Position numbers and translations under genes: made by a program | Part shown: positions 7,753 through 14,620 of the stretch, in pieces | Layout of the letters: every line of letters starts with the position of its first letter | How positions within the stretch are numbered: the first letter of the stretch is position 1 | Notes under the pieces: model-generated | Told to the model about the DNA's origin: nothing | The model's input: the letters and a program-made list of their open reading frames with translations, nothing else | Database searches by the model: none | Assembly: GCA_023398955.1 (NCBI GenBank) | Contig: JAEWRL010000191.1 | Location: forward strand, 1-14,620 | Origin: Pseudomonadota bacterium | Lineage (GTDB): Bacteria > Myxococcota_A > Polyangia > Polyangiales > Polyangiaceae | DNA: 14,620 nucleotides | Reading direction: 5' to 3'

Positions 7753-7792
7753 CTCCCACCAAATGCCTCGCATAACTGGAGAGTGATCACCC

Positions 7793-7820
7793 ACTGTAGG
7801 CGTTGGGAGCCATCAGTCCA
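7793..7820 (-). promoter_or_regulatory. Candidate promoter of the GH30 gene
   Basis: On the minus strand TGGACT (7820-7815) and TACAGT (7798-7793) are 16 bases apart, each matching four of six bases of the sigma-70 consensus. Match quality is modest, and high-GC myxobacterial promoters are hard to read by eye. Confidence 0.25.
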
Positions 7821-7893
7821 GGAGGTCGTGAACGATAAGGGGCGCGCCTGGGGATCATCCAGGAATTGCCGATGGATGCGGTGTGGCGAGAGC

Positions 7894-7921
7894 AGCGGGT
7901 GGGACCCGCGGGGGACCCGCT
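7894..7921. promoter_or_regulatory. Operator-like half-site cluster upstream of GH30
   Basis: AGCGGGT (7894-7900), ACCCGC (7904-7909) and ACCCGCT (7915-7921) give two overlapping inverted pairs: GCGGGT-GGG-ACCCGC, and AGCGGGT with ACCCGCT 14 bases on. These are the half-sites of the palindromes at 8808-8826 and 8979-8997 on the other side of the merR-like gene, though with wider spacing. Probably a binding site for the same regulator. Confidence 0.5.
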
Positions 7922-8070
7922 CGCTTGGATTCCTCCCGGGGTCCTCAGGGACCAGTCTTCAGGTCGACGCACCGTGCTGCTCAGTTTTCGTCGCGCCAGC
8001 CGCGTGACGAGCCCATGACTCTCCGAGACCCTGGCTGCCGATCGAGCCATGCTGACACTTCCGCCGAGGC

Positions 8071-8697
8071 TCAGTGCGCCGAGTACCGCTCGCGGATCTG
8101 CTCCGCCACGGACTTGACGAAGGCGGTGGCGTCTGCGCGCAGCATCAGCTCCAAACCAGGCACCAAAGTGAGCCGCTGCCAAGGTTCGAAGCTCTCTCCC
8201 ATGGCCGCGTCGAACGAGGAGAAAGCGGCCAGCTCGGTGCCAGCGGGCAGGTCTTTGAACCCGTCTACGTGCGGCGGCGGAGCCTCCCAGCCCAAGGCCT
8301 CCCGGGTTTCAGGGGGTAGGGGAGAACCCCGAACGAGCGCGCTGAGGCCGGGCTCACCGAGACCGTCGAGGATGCCGCGCAGCTCGCGGATCCGGCGATG
8401 TCCCTGTGCCTTGAGGAGTGGCACCGCCACGAGCCGCAGCAGGTGCAGGCGGTCGTATCGCGTCTGCCGCCCCGCGAACTCGGGGGGGATGAGCAGCTGC
8501 CGGGCCACGTAGTGGTGCACCGTTCTCACCGGGACACCAGCCAGGCGCGCGAGCTCCCCCACGAGCCAACCCTGGCGCGAACCCTTGCTGCGCCGTTGCC
8601 TGCGCAGCTGGGCCAGCTGCTGCCGCAATCCTCGCAGGGCGGGAGCCGCTGCCGCGCCATTCCCACATGCCGTGTCCTCGGTCCCGCTCATCGACAT
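8071..8697 (-). CDS. MerR-type transcriptional regulator
   Basis: A 208-residue DNA-binding protein, probably controlling the glycan locus around it. Residues about 44-63 form the winged helix-turn-helix (WLVGELARLAGVPVRTVHHY), followed by the MerR second helix and wing (Q-TRYDRLHLLRLV, 78-90) and a third helix KAQGHRRIRELRGIL (96-110). The expected long dimer helix is weak. The C-terminal half (about 135-205) contains FEPWQRLTLVPGLELMLR and a final helix. It has no Cys cluster for metals and no cobalamin-binding motif, so the ligand is unknown. The start is uncertain: ATG 8697 is used; ATG 8691, two codons on, has GGGGA at better spacing; a TTG at 8736 has no ribosome binding site. It is divergent from the GH3 gene, with a palindrome array between them. 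Confidence 0.75.
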   Translation of the reverse strand: MSMSGTEDTACGNGAAAAPALRGLRQQLAQLRRQRRSKGSRQGWLVGELARLAGVPVRTVHHYVARQLLIPPEFAGRQTRYDRLHLLRLVAVPLLKAQGHRRIRELRGILDGLGEPGLSALVRGSPLPPETREALGWEAPPPHVDGFKDLPAGTELAAFSSFDAAMGESFEPWQRLTLVPGLELMLRADATAFVKSVAEQIRERYSAH

Positions 8698-8807
8698 CCC
8701 CAATCGGAGCTTACGCAACGCAAAGGCGCGCGGCAAGGAGAATCATGTCACTTGCAGTAAGTAGAGGGCGGAGCATCCGCTGGAGGGCCGCCAGAACGCG
8801 TCACGTT

Positions 8808-8826
8808 GGAGCGGGTCACCCGCTCC
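8808..8826. promoter_or_regulatory. Palindromic operator 1
   Basis: GGAGCGGGTCACCCGCTCC: perfect arms (GGAGCGGG / CCCGCTCC around TCA; core AGCGGGT-C-ACCCGCT). GTCACG hexamers flank it at 8800-8805 and 8833-8838. It lies about 110 bp upstream of the merR-like start. Confidence 0.65.
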
Positions 8827-8935
8827 CATCCTGTCACGACGCCTCAAGATTCGGCGGGTTTCGGACTCCGGGCGCCCCTACTGCAGTACGAAACCGCGAT
8901 CGCCCCCCGCTAGTCTTGTCACGACGTCACGATTC

Positions 8936-8954
8936 GCAGCGGGTCATCCGCGCC
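8936..8954. promoter_or_regulatory. Palindromic operator 2 (degenerate)
   Basis: GCAGCGGGTCATCCGCGCC matches operators 1 and 3 in 14-15 of 19 positions, with the left half better kept than the right. Flanked by GTCACG at 8918-8923 and 8926-8931 and by CGTGAC at 8958-8963. Confidence 0.5.
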
Positions 8955-8978
8955 ATTCGTGACATGACAGTAAGACGG

Positions 8979-8997
8979 CGAGCGGGTTACCCGCTCC
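8979..8997. promoter_or_regulatory. Palindromic operator 3
   Basis: CGAGCGGGTTACCCGCTCC: perfect core AGCGGGT-T-ACCCGCT. It starts 43 bp, about four helical turns, after operator 2. It is followed by GTCACG at 9003-9008. A lone half-site AGCGGGT follows at 9019-9025. Confidence 0.65.
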
Positions 8998-9375
8998 ATC
9001 GTGTCACGGTACGATGCAAGCGGGTCTCGGCGAGGCGCCATCTTGACGCCGTTACCGCGTCGGAAGCATCCAAGCGCTCTGGGCCGGAAGACGCCCAAGG
9101 GACGTCTAGACCCCCCCAATTACACCTGCTTGCAGCTGTGGTTCAAGACTCCGCTCGAAGCGGTCGAGAGAGGGCGCGCACACAGCGAAGAGGGGACTAA
9201 TCGCTCCGGGATACCGTTCAGAAAGATTTAGTGATCAGTAGGAGCATCGAGATGGGATATTAACCGCGAATGGTACGGGCAAATCGCGCACGCCGCGCCG
9301 ACCGGTCGAGCGGAAAAGGGTTTCTGTCGACGAGAGGCGCACCGGCTGTCGGTCATTGGGTCAGACCGCAGCGGT

Positions 9376-9403
9376 TTGGGAGAGGCGCGACTCGTGCTAG
9401 CGT
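9376..9403 (+). promoter_or_regulatory. Candidate promoter of the GH3-porin operon
   Basis: TTGGGA and TAGCGT are separated by 16 bases, and a TGC precedes the -10-like element (extended -10 style). This would give a leader of about 230 bases. Only a candidate. Confidence 0.3.
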
Positions 9404-9638
9404 CGCCCGCGGCTCACAGCCGGCGGGAGCTCTTCGTGTCTTCGTTCCGTTGCGAGAGATGTGTCTAGACCCAGTGTTCGACCAGGGGAGCCCACGAGCA
9501 GTGGGGTCTCGCACCTGTAACGCACGTCCTGGCATCAAGGGGGCGCTGCGCCCCAGTTCAGCACAATGCCGTGGTGGGCATGGCGTCACCCCGAGCTTTC
9601 ATCGAGCCCCTGAGACTCGCCCATAAGGAGATCCCACA

Positions 9639-12149
9639 ATGAGTCGGTCAGTACTTATAAGTTGCTCCTCGATCACACCGATACTGGTGATGGCACTGGC
9701 CGCTGGTTGCGGTCACGCGGATAAGACCTTGCAAGCGTACGAAGCGTCGAAGACAGCCGGGCCCTCAGGTGCGGAGGGAGGCGCTTCGGGCGGGTACGAG
9801 GAGATTGACGATGCGGCATTCAGCTGCACGGCGGCCCCGTCCCAGCAGTATGATCCAAACACGATGAAAGCCTACTCCGTGCCGGCGGAGATAGAGACGG
9901 AGGTCACCAACGTCCTTTCGATGATGACTCCGGCGGACAAGGCGAGCCAGATGATGGGTATTCCCGTGGGAAACAGGGATTGGCTGGACATCGAGCGGAG
10001 CCCCGACAGGGAGGTCGCCGGGGTTGGGGTCGTCCGCGGCTACCGGTACCGAGACGCCGGGCGCGGCGTCAACCTTGATGCTGGCCAGGACAACCGCCAG
10101 AACGACAAGAAGAACTACGCGACGGTCTTCCCGACCCCCTCGGTGCGGGGCGCCTCCTGGGACCTCGACCTCGAGAAGCGGGTCGGCAGGGCCATCGGCG
10201 ACGAGACGGTCGCCTCCAAGAACAACATGCTCCTGGCTCCCTGCATGAACATCATCCGCCACCCCTACTGGGGGCGCACCCAGGAGACCTACGGCGAGGA
10301 CATGTACCATATCGGCCGCATGTCGACGGCCTTCACCGTGGGTTTGCAAGAATACGTGGTGGCCTGCGCCAAGCACTTCGCGGCGAACAATATCGAGAAG
10401 GACCGCATCACGCAGAACGCTAGAATGAGCGAGCAGACCCTGCGTGAGATCTACGGGCGTCACTTCGAGATGGTCGTCCAGGACGGGGCCGTCGGCTGCA
10501 TCATGGCTGCGTACAACCTTGTCAACGACGTGAAGTCCACCCAGAACGCCCACCTGCTCAGGAACGTCCTGAAGGCGCCTGTCGAGCAGGGTGGTATGGG
10601 CTTCGAAGGCCTCGTGCTCACGGACTGGTGGGCGATGCCCGGCTACCAGAGCGACCGCGATCCCGCGACGGCTAAAGCCGAGACGATTGAAGCCGTTATT
10701 GCCGGGACGGACATCGAGGTGCCTTGGCAGCTCCACTACACCGAGGCGACGCTCGCAGAGGCCGACCCCTTCCTCGTCGAGGAAGCCGCCCGGCGCGTTC
10801 TCACCCAGAAGTACCTCTTCAACACCGCCCTCGATAGCGATCCCTGGGGCAAGAAGTCGGCGACCTCCACCTTGACCGAAGGCTCGATAACGCCGAACGA
10901 GTCCCATGAAGCCCTCGCCGAGGAGGCAGAGGTCAAGTCGGCGGTGCTCCTCACCAACGGCCTGGGCGGCACGGCGGTGCTCCCCCTGACGAGCCCGACG
11001 AACATCGCCGTCGTTGGCCCAGATCAGTTCTTCCAGCAGGTTACCTCGACGGTGCCGAAGAGCTGCGGCGTCGACGAAGAGGGTGGAGGCCAGGGTCAGG
11101 AGAGCCTGAAGGAGTGCACCTTCCGCTTCGCAACGGATCCTGGGCTCGGGGACCGCGGGTCGAGCCGCGTCAATGGCGACCCTGCGCGGTCCTTTGGGCC
11201 GTTCAAAGGTATCCAAGCCATCGCCGGCAGCGGTAAGACTGTGACGAGCGGGAACACGCCAGGAGCAGCCGCGGGCGCGGACGCCGTCGTTGTCGTCGTT
11301 GGCTATACCCCGGGCGACGAGGGTGAGGAGTACTACATCGCGGCCGGCGGGGACCGAAGTACGCTGGACCTCCCCGAGGGACACAACGCCTTCGTGAACA
11401 GCGTGCTCGACCTGAACAAGCCGACGGTCATCATCATCCAATCGGGCTCGATCGTGAACTTGCCCTGGCTCGGCCATGCGAACAAGAACCAGGCCACGAT
11501 CTGGGCGGGCTACCCTGGCCTTCGTGGCGGCACGGCGCTCGGCAAGCTCATCCTCGGGCAGGCGAACTTCTCGGGCAAGATGCCCTTGGCGTGGCCGACC
11601 CAGGCGCAGCTCGATGCCGTTCTGCCCTTCAAGGGGAGCGGCGGCGCTATCACCGAGATGGGTTACTTCTTCGGCTATCGCGACTACGACAACCGGAAGA
11701 ACGTCGCCAACGAGCAGGTGAACCTGGTCTTCCCCTTCGGCCACGGGCTGAGCTACTCCACCTTCGAGTACTCGGAGCTGGTCCTCCCCTGCGAGTCGGC
11801 CGTCACGAAGGAGGCCATCTTCAAGGTCACCGTCGACATAACGAACACCTCGAGCGTCGACGGCGACGAGGTTGCCATGCTGTTCGTGAAGCCTCCGCCC
11901 AAGCCGGGCCACATCACGGGGGAGCGCCCCTGGAAGGAGCTCAAGAGCTTCGCTCGCGTCTCCGTGCCTGCCGGGGAGACAGTGAAGGCAATGCTGCCCG
12001 TGCGCGTCCGCGACCTGCGCCGGTGGGAAGGTGGCGCCAACGGTAGCTGGGTCATCGACAGCGGCGAGTACACGATCATGGTCGGCAAGAACGCGGACCA
12101 CGCGGAGACAGCCCTCACGGGCACCGTGACCGTCAATGGTGACGGCTGA
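9639..12149 (+). CDS. GH3 beta-glucosidase-like lipoprotein
   Basis: This 836-residue enzyme should remove terminal sugars from beta-linked oligosaccharides. The ATG follows AAGGAGAT at good spacing, and the signal ends LAAGC (lipobox, Cys24), so it is probably tethered to the periplasmic or outer face of a membrane. The GH3 N-terminal barrel (about 90-395) shows PTP, WGRTQETYGED, the KHFAANN substrate-binding pair (Lys245-His246) and nucleophile Asp329 in GLVLTDWWA. The GH3 C-terminal domain (about 435-690) shows GDEGEEYY (559-566, likely holding the acid/base Glu) and GDRSTLDLP. FPFGHGLSYSTFEYS leads into a fibronectin-III-like domain (about 720-830). Length and domain order are normal for the family. 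Exact sugar specificity is not visible. It is the first gene of an operon with the barrel protein 32 bp on. Confidence 0.92.
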   Translation: MSRSVLISCSSITPILVMALAAGCGHADKTLQAYEASKTAGPSGAEGGASGGYEEIDDAAFSCTAAPSQQYDPNTMKAYSVPAEIETEVTNVLSMMTPADKASQMMGIPVGNRDWLDIERSPDREVAGVGVVRGYRYRDAGRGVNLDAGQDNRQNDKKNYATVFPTPSVRGASWDLDLEKRVGRAIGDETVASKNNMLLAPCMNIIRHPYWGRTQETYGEDMYHIGRMSTAFTVGLQEYVVACAKHFAANNIEKDRITQNARMSEQTLREIYGRHFEMVVQDGAVGCIMAAYNLVNDVKSTQNAHLLRNVLKAPVEQGGMGFEGLVLTDWWAMPGYQSDRDPATAKAETIEAVIAGTDIEVPWQLHYTEATLAEADPFLVEEAARRVLTQKYLFNTALDSDPWGKKSATSTLTEGSITPNESHEALAEEAEVKSAVLLTNGLGGTAVLPLTSPTNIAVVGPDQFFQQVTSTVPKSCGVDEEGGGQGQESLKECTFRFATDPGLGDRGSSRVNGDPARSFGPFKGIQAIAGSGKTVTSGNTPGAAAGADAVVVVVGYTPGDEGEEYYIAAGGDRSTLDLPEGHNAFVNSVLDLNKPTVIIIQSGSIVNLPWLGHANKNQATIWAGYPGLRGGTALGKLILGQANFSGKMPLAWPTQAQLDAVLPFKGSGGAITEMGYFFGYRDYDNRKNVANEQVNLVFPFGHGLSYSTFEYSELVLPCESAVTKEAIFKVTVDITNTSSVDGDEVAMLFVKPPPKPGHITGERPWKELKSFARVSVPAGETVKAMLPVRVRDLRRWEGGANGSWVIDSGEYTIMVGKNADHAETALTGTVTVNGDG

Positions 12150-12181
12150 CGGTTACGAGCACGACATCGGAATAAAGCAGC

Positions 12182-13759
12182 ATGACTTCTCGAAATAGTG
12201 GTTTCGGGCTAGCGATAGCCCTGTCTTTGGCCTCGGTCTCGCTGACCTTGAACACGCCGGCGCTGGCTCAAGACGAGGCGCCCCCCGCCGAGGACCCGTT
12301 CCTCAATCCGCCCCAAGGTGAAGAGGACGCCGCCGCGGACGCTGCCGATGAAGCGCCCGCGGCGGAAGCCGCCGACGACGCTCCAGAACCCGACGAGGAA
12401 GCGGAGGAAGAGCCGGAGCCAACCGCAGAGCCCGCGGGTGAACCCGAGGCGCCCGCAGCGCAGGCGGAGCGCCGGCAGCCGCGGGCCGCCGACGAGCAGA
12501 GCACGGAGACCGGTCCGGAAGAGGTAACCGTCGCCGGCATCGAGCTCTTGCCGGGCTCTGCTTCCCCGAGCACGCCGGTCCGCGGCATCGCGTACGGCTC
12601 CCTCTGGCGGACCTTCCACGGCTTGCAGTGGCCGTACATGCGCGGTGGGGAGGGGGACCGCTTGCGGATCGGGTTCTCCGGGTACATCTGGAACGACCTC
12701 AGCAACACGCGCATTGATGCCGACTCGAGCCTCAGCGACGCCGCCATCAACGACCAGAATCGCTGGACCACGCAGACGCGCGGCGTGCTCCGCGTGACAC
12801 CGACCTACAACGCAGGCGGCGACTGGTTCGTTCAGGGCAACGCCGAGATAGTCGTTCAGGGTGATATGCGTCCAGATCCCTCGTCCGGCGTCCTCGCGAC
12901 GACGGACGACCTCTGGGTGCGTGCCGGGATGTGGGACGTCTTCGACGTGACTGTCGGGCGCTTCCAGGGCTGGGAGATCGCGAACCACTATGGCATGGGC
13001 CTCGACATAAACACCCTGGAGCGCCAGGGCGCGTGGATCGTCGGTGCGTCGCTCCCGAGGCCTTCGGATGGCTACGGCCTGACGTACTTCTGGGACCGGC
13101 AGAACTTCCTCCTCGGCGGCTATGCCCTGCACGTTTACCCGACCAAGTACCTACGCGCCGAGGTCCTGGGCCACGTGGGTGCCGGTAGCAGCAGCAACGC
13201 CGCGAACCCCTACCAGATGGACGTCCGTCCTTCGGTCATCTTCGACGTGGGCTTCCTCAAGCTCAAAGCAGGCTGGGAGTACGGCAAGGCCATTCCGCAG
13301 GACGAGAAGCAGGTGGTGCGGGATTCGAAGAACGGCTACGGCTTCGCCGCGCAGTTCATCCTCGATCCATACGTAGAGCTCGGTGGCAGCTTTGCCCGTG
13401 GGTTCCAGGACGTCATCGACAAGGACGACCAAGCCGACCTGGCCGCGAGCAACACCGTCCAGACCGTGGGCGGCTTCCTGAATGCCAGCCCCGGACATGA
13501 GCCCCTCGTGTTCGGCTTCGGTGCCTTCTTGAATAGCTGGGAGAACTTCCGTATCAACCGCGAAGCGGGCGCGGCGGCAGGCCAGGTGGATACGAACGAC
13601 CAGTGGCTCGTCTTCGGCGCCGTTCAGTACACCTTCTGGACGCGGTTCAACATGAAGTTCGTCTTCTCTCACGCCAGCAACAAGGTGGAGGACTTCAGGG
13701 CGGGCGACTACGTGAACAACGCGATGAGCGGACGCCTCCGCGCAGAGTACTTGTTCTGA
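12182..13759 (+). CDS. Outer-membrane beta-barrel (porin-like) protein
   Basis: This 525-residue protein is probably a channel for glycan products. A Sec signal peptide ends TPALA-QDEA (cleavage after residue 29). Residues about 30-115 are a disordered Pro/Glu/Ala/Asp stretch. From about 130 on, short alternating hydrophobic-aromatic strands (RLRIGFSGYIW, WFVQGNAEIVVQG, YGLTYFW, FLLGGYALHVY, YVELGGSFARGF) are separated by polar loops, and the chain ends GRLRAEYLF. A terminal Phe with alternating residues is the usual beta-barrel assembly signal. I do not recognise a named porin family; 'carbohydrate porin' is inferred from operon position with the GH3 gene. No TonB box or plug domain is seen, so passive transport is more likely. 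Ribosome binding is weak (GGAATAAAG), so translation may be partly coupled. Confidence 0.75.
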   Translation: MTSRNSGFGLAIALSLASVSLTLNTPALAQDEAPPAEDPFLNPPQGEEDAAADAADEAPAAEAADDAPEPDEEAEEEPEPTAEPAGEPEAPAAQAERRQPRAADEQSTETGPEEVTVAGIELLPGSASPSTPVRGIAYGSLWRTFHGLQWPYMRGGEGDRLRIGFSGYIWNDLSNTRIDADSSLSDAAINDQNRWTTQTRGVLRVTPTYNAGGDWFVQGNAEIVVQGDMRPDPSSGVLATTDDLWVRAGMWDVFDVTVGRFQGWEIANHYGMGLDINTLERQGAWIVGASLPRPSDGYGLTYFWDRQNFLLGGYALHVYPTKYLRAEVLGHVGAGSSSNAANPYQMDVRPSVIFDVGFLKLKAGWEYGKAIPQDEKQVVRDSKNGYGFAAQFILDPYVELGGSFARGFQDVIDKDDQADLAASNTVQTVGGFLNASPGHEPLVFGFGAFLNSWENFRINREAGAAAGQVDTNDQWLVFGAVQYTFWTRFNMKFVFSHASNKVEDFRAGDYVNNAMSGRLRAEYLF

Positions 13760-13790
13760 GTAGGAACGTCGAAGCACTCTGAAGCAAGGA

Positions 13791-13848
13791 GACTACCGGA
13801 GCATCCGGTAGTCCACGGAACCCCCTGGGAGCCATTCCTTGGGGGTTT
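13791..13848 (+). terminator. Tandem hairpins closing the GH3-porin operon
   Basis: GACTACCGGA-GCA-TCCGGTAGTC (13791-13813) is a perfect 10-bp stem with a 3-base loop. It is followed by AACCCCC ... GGGGGTT (13819-13847) with a 15-base loop and a short TTT. Lying about 30 bases after the stop codon, the pair should end the transcript. The second stem is also terminator-like on the minus strand. Confidence 0.75.
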
Positions 13849-14013
13849 CGTGCGTTACGGGTGTGTCGCCTGCGTTCACGGGTGCCCTGCGGTGCCCCAC
13901 GATGGGGCCCAATCCCTTCGAGGTGCAGGCTGCGGTTGCGGGAAGGCAAACACGCCCCGCGGCCAAGCCAGCATTCGACGGCGTGGCCGTGGGGCGTCAC
14001 TGCTCTTCGCGCG

Positions 14014-14265
14014 TTGGAGCGAATGGCAGTGCATCTGGACCCAATCTGTCGAGCGGTAGCTATAGATCTTGCTCGTCGTGTTGGGGAGCCTGCAATAGAT
14101 GTAAGCGTATCCGGTGCTGTACGCAGTAACCGATCCGAGGTTCATGTACCCAAATCCGCTGCTGCTGCTGCTGCTCTGTGTTGTGGTCTAGCTGCAGGTG
14201 TCGCCTTGCCCCGTGCAGCCGACCGCGTTGCACTGAACGTAGATTTCGCGCGCCCCCCGGCACAT
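14014..14265 (-). pseudogene. Remnant of a small secreted Cys protein, with amber stop
   Basis: In one minus-strand frame, protein-like sequence runs from REIYVQCNAVGCTGQGDTCS (14248-14191) through a TAG at 14190-14188, a six-Ser run, then GFGYMNLGSVTAYSTGYAYI and YCRLPNTTSKIYSYRSTDW. The aromatic, Thr- and Cys-rich composition differs sharply from the Arg/Pro-rich shadow frames nearby and resembles short exported proteins of myxobacteria. No signal peptide remains, and another stop lies at about 14323-14325. The borders are approximate. It may be a decayed gene or a chance match. Confidence 0.4.
14158..14175. repeat. Six GCT trinucleotides
   Basis: Perfect (GCT)6, read as a Ser run on the minus strand within the remnant. 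Confidence 0.8.
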
Positions 14266-14477
14266 GGACGCTGAATCCTTTGGAATTCTCGGCTGTTCAT
14301 CCCGGGTCTGGCGCGCGTGGCTTCATCCATGAGGTGAAGTAGCGGCCACCCGCCGGAGCTGTCGATCGATCGTCCGATCTAGGATCTTCAGCGCTCGGGA
14401 GAAATGACCCGGGTATGCTCGGGAGAAATGACCCAGGCTTGGCGCGCGCCAACCGCCGGCTACCCGGTGAGGCGGCT
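14266..14477. other. Non-coding stretch near the right edge
   Basis: No supported gene. It contains the 18-bp direct repeat at 14393-14434 and may hold the promoter of the gene that seems to begin at 14478. Confidence 0.45.
14393..14434 (+). repeat. 18-bp direct repeat, period 24
   Basis: GCTCGGGAGAAATGACCC occurs at 14393-14410 and again, identically, at 14417-14434. The six-base spacer is GGGTAT. Confidence 0.8.
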
Positions 14478-14620
14478 GTGGATAGCGTACAACCTGGGAC
14501 CGAGTTCGGGCGCCCCAGAGGAACGGGCACGCTCGAGAGTCAAAGCGCGGCCCTGGCGCAGACGCTCGGCGGACAGAGCCGTCGCGGCACCGCGCCTGCG
14601 CCTGCGCCTGCGCCCGCGGG
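14478..14620 (+). CDS. Possible start of a Pro/Ala-rich protein, cut by the window edge
   Basis: From a GTG at 14478, preceded by GGTGAGG at five bases, the frame stays open to the edge. It starts VDSVQPGTEFGRPRGTG and ends in an Ala-Pro run from GCGCCT repeats (about 14590-14620), typical of a disordered linker. With only 47 codons visible, no domain can be named. An overlapping open frame from the ATG at 14428 is Arg-rich and less protein-like. Confidence 0.35.
   Translation, partial: MDSVQPGTEFGRPRGTGTLESQSAALAQTLGGQSRRGTAPAPAPAPA

Larger units (their letters stand above)
8698..9638. other. Long divergent regulatory region between merR-like and GH3 genes
   Basis: These 940 bp carry no supported gene. 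The left part (8800-9025) holds the palindrome and hexamer array described separately. The right part (9200-9638) holds a candidate promoter at 9376-9403 and a small GGGGC-GCTGC-GCCCC hairpin at 9540-9554 in the GH3 leader. Frames that span it (for example 8667-9200 and 9270-9626) are Arg-rich and lack start signals. Confidence 0.6.

Noticed and set aside
7207..8007. Pro-rich 266-codon frame on the plus strand
   Set aside because: It is the complement of the Gly-rich linker; proline runs come from reading GGC/GGT backwards.
9270..9626. 118-codon frame just before the GH3 gene
   Set aside because: Arg-rich, no ribosome binding site, and it covers the likely promoter and leader.
9765..12101. 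778-codon antisense frame opposite GH3
   Set aside because: The GH3 frame has clear family motifs and a signal peptide, while this one has neither.
14376..14385. GATCTAGGAT shared with positions 3-12 of the window
   Set aside because: Ten bases are expected to match by chance many times in a window of this size, and nothing around them aligns.

Overview
The window is high-GC DNA with long secreted proteins, Gly-rich lipoprotein linkers, many copies of the 'myxococcus cysteine-rich repeat' (DUF4215-like) and a fibro-slime domain. This combination points to a myxobacterium (Myxococcota). That is inferred from protein style only; there is no rRNA or other marker gene in the window. No tRNA, CRISPR array, transposase or phage gene was seen.

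Layout. Positions 1-520 hold nothing I can support. A sigma-70-type factor (521-1456, +) is followed by about 740 bp of non-coding DNA carrying copy A of a dispersed structured repeat. A very large cysteine-rich lipoprotein (2196-5519, +) has eight cysteine-rich repeats, a fibro-slime domain and eight more repeats. Copy B of the dispersed repeat lies at 5609-5734 between two hairpins, where this gene converges with the next block.

Positions 5826-13759 look like a glycan-degradation locus. It contains a GH30-type secreted glycosidase lipoprotein (5826-7739, -), a MerR-type regulator (8071-8697, -), a GH3 beta-glucosidase-like lipoprotein (9639-12149, +) and, 32 bp further on, an outer-membrane beta-barrel protein (12182-13759, +). 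Two strong hairpins close the block. A simple model is that the GH30 enzyme cuts a beta-linked polysaccharide at the cell surface, the GH3 enzyme trims the oligosaccharides, and the barrel lets products through the outer membrane. No inner-membrane transporter is present in the window.

The most interesting signal is regulatory. The 940 bp between the divergent merR-like and GH3 genes carries a family of palindromes of the form AGCGGGT-N-ACCCGCT, each flanked by GTCACG/CGTGAC hexamers. The same AGCGGGT/ACCCGCT half-sites recur in the gap upstream of the GH30 gene. This suggests that the MerR-type protein controls both arms of the locus.

The right end (13860-14620) holds a decayed secreted-protein remnant on the minus strand with an in-frame amber codon, an 18-bp direct repeat, and possibly the start of a Pro/Ala-rich protein that runs off the edge.
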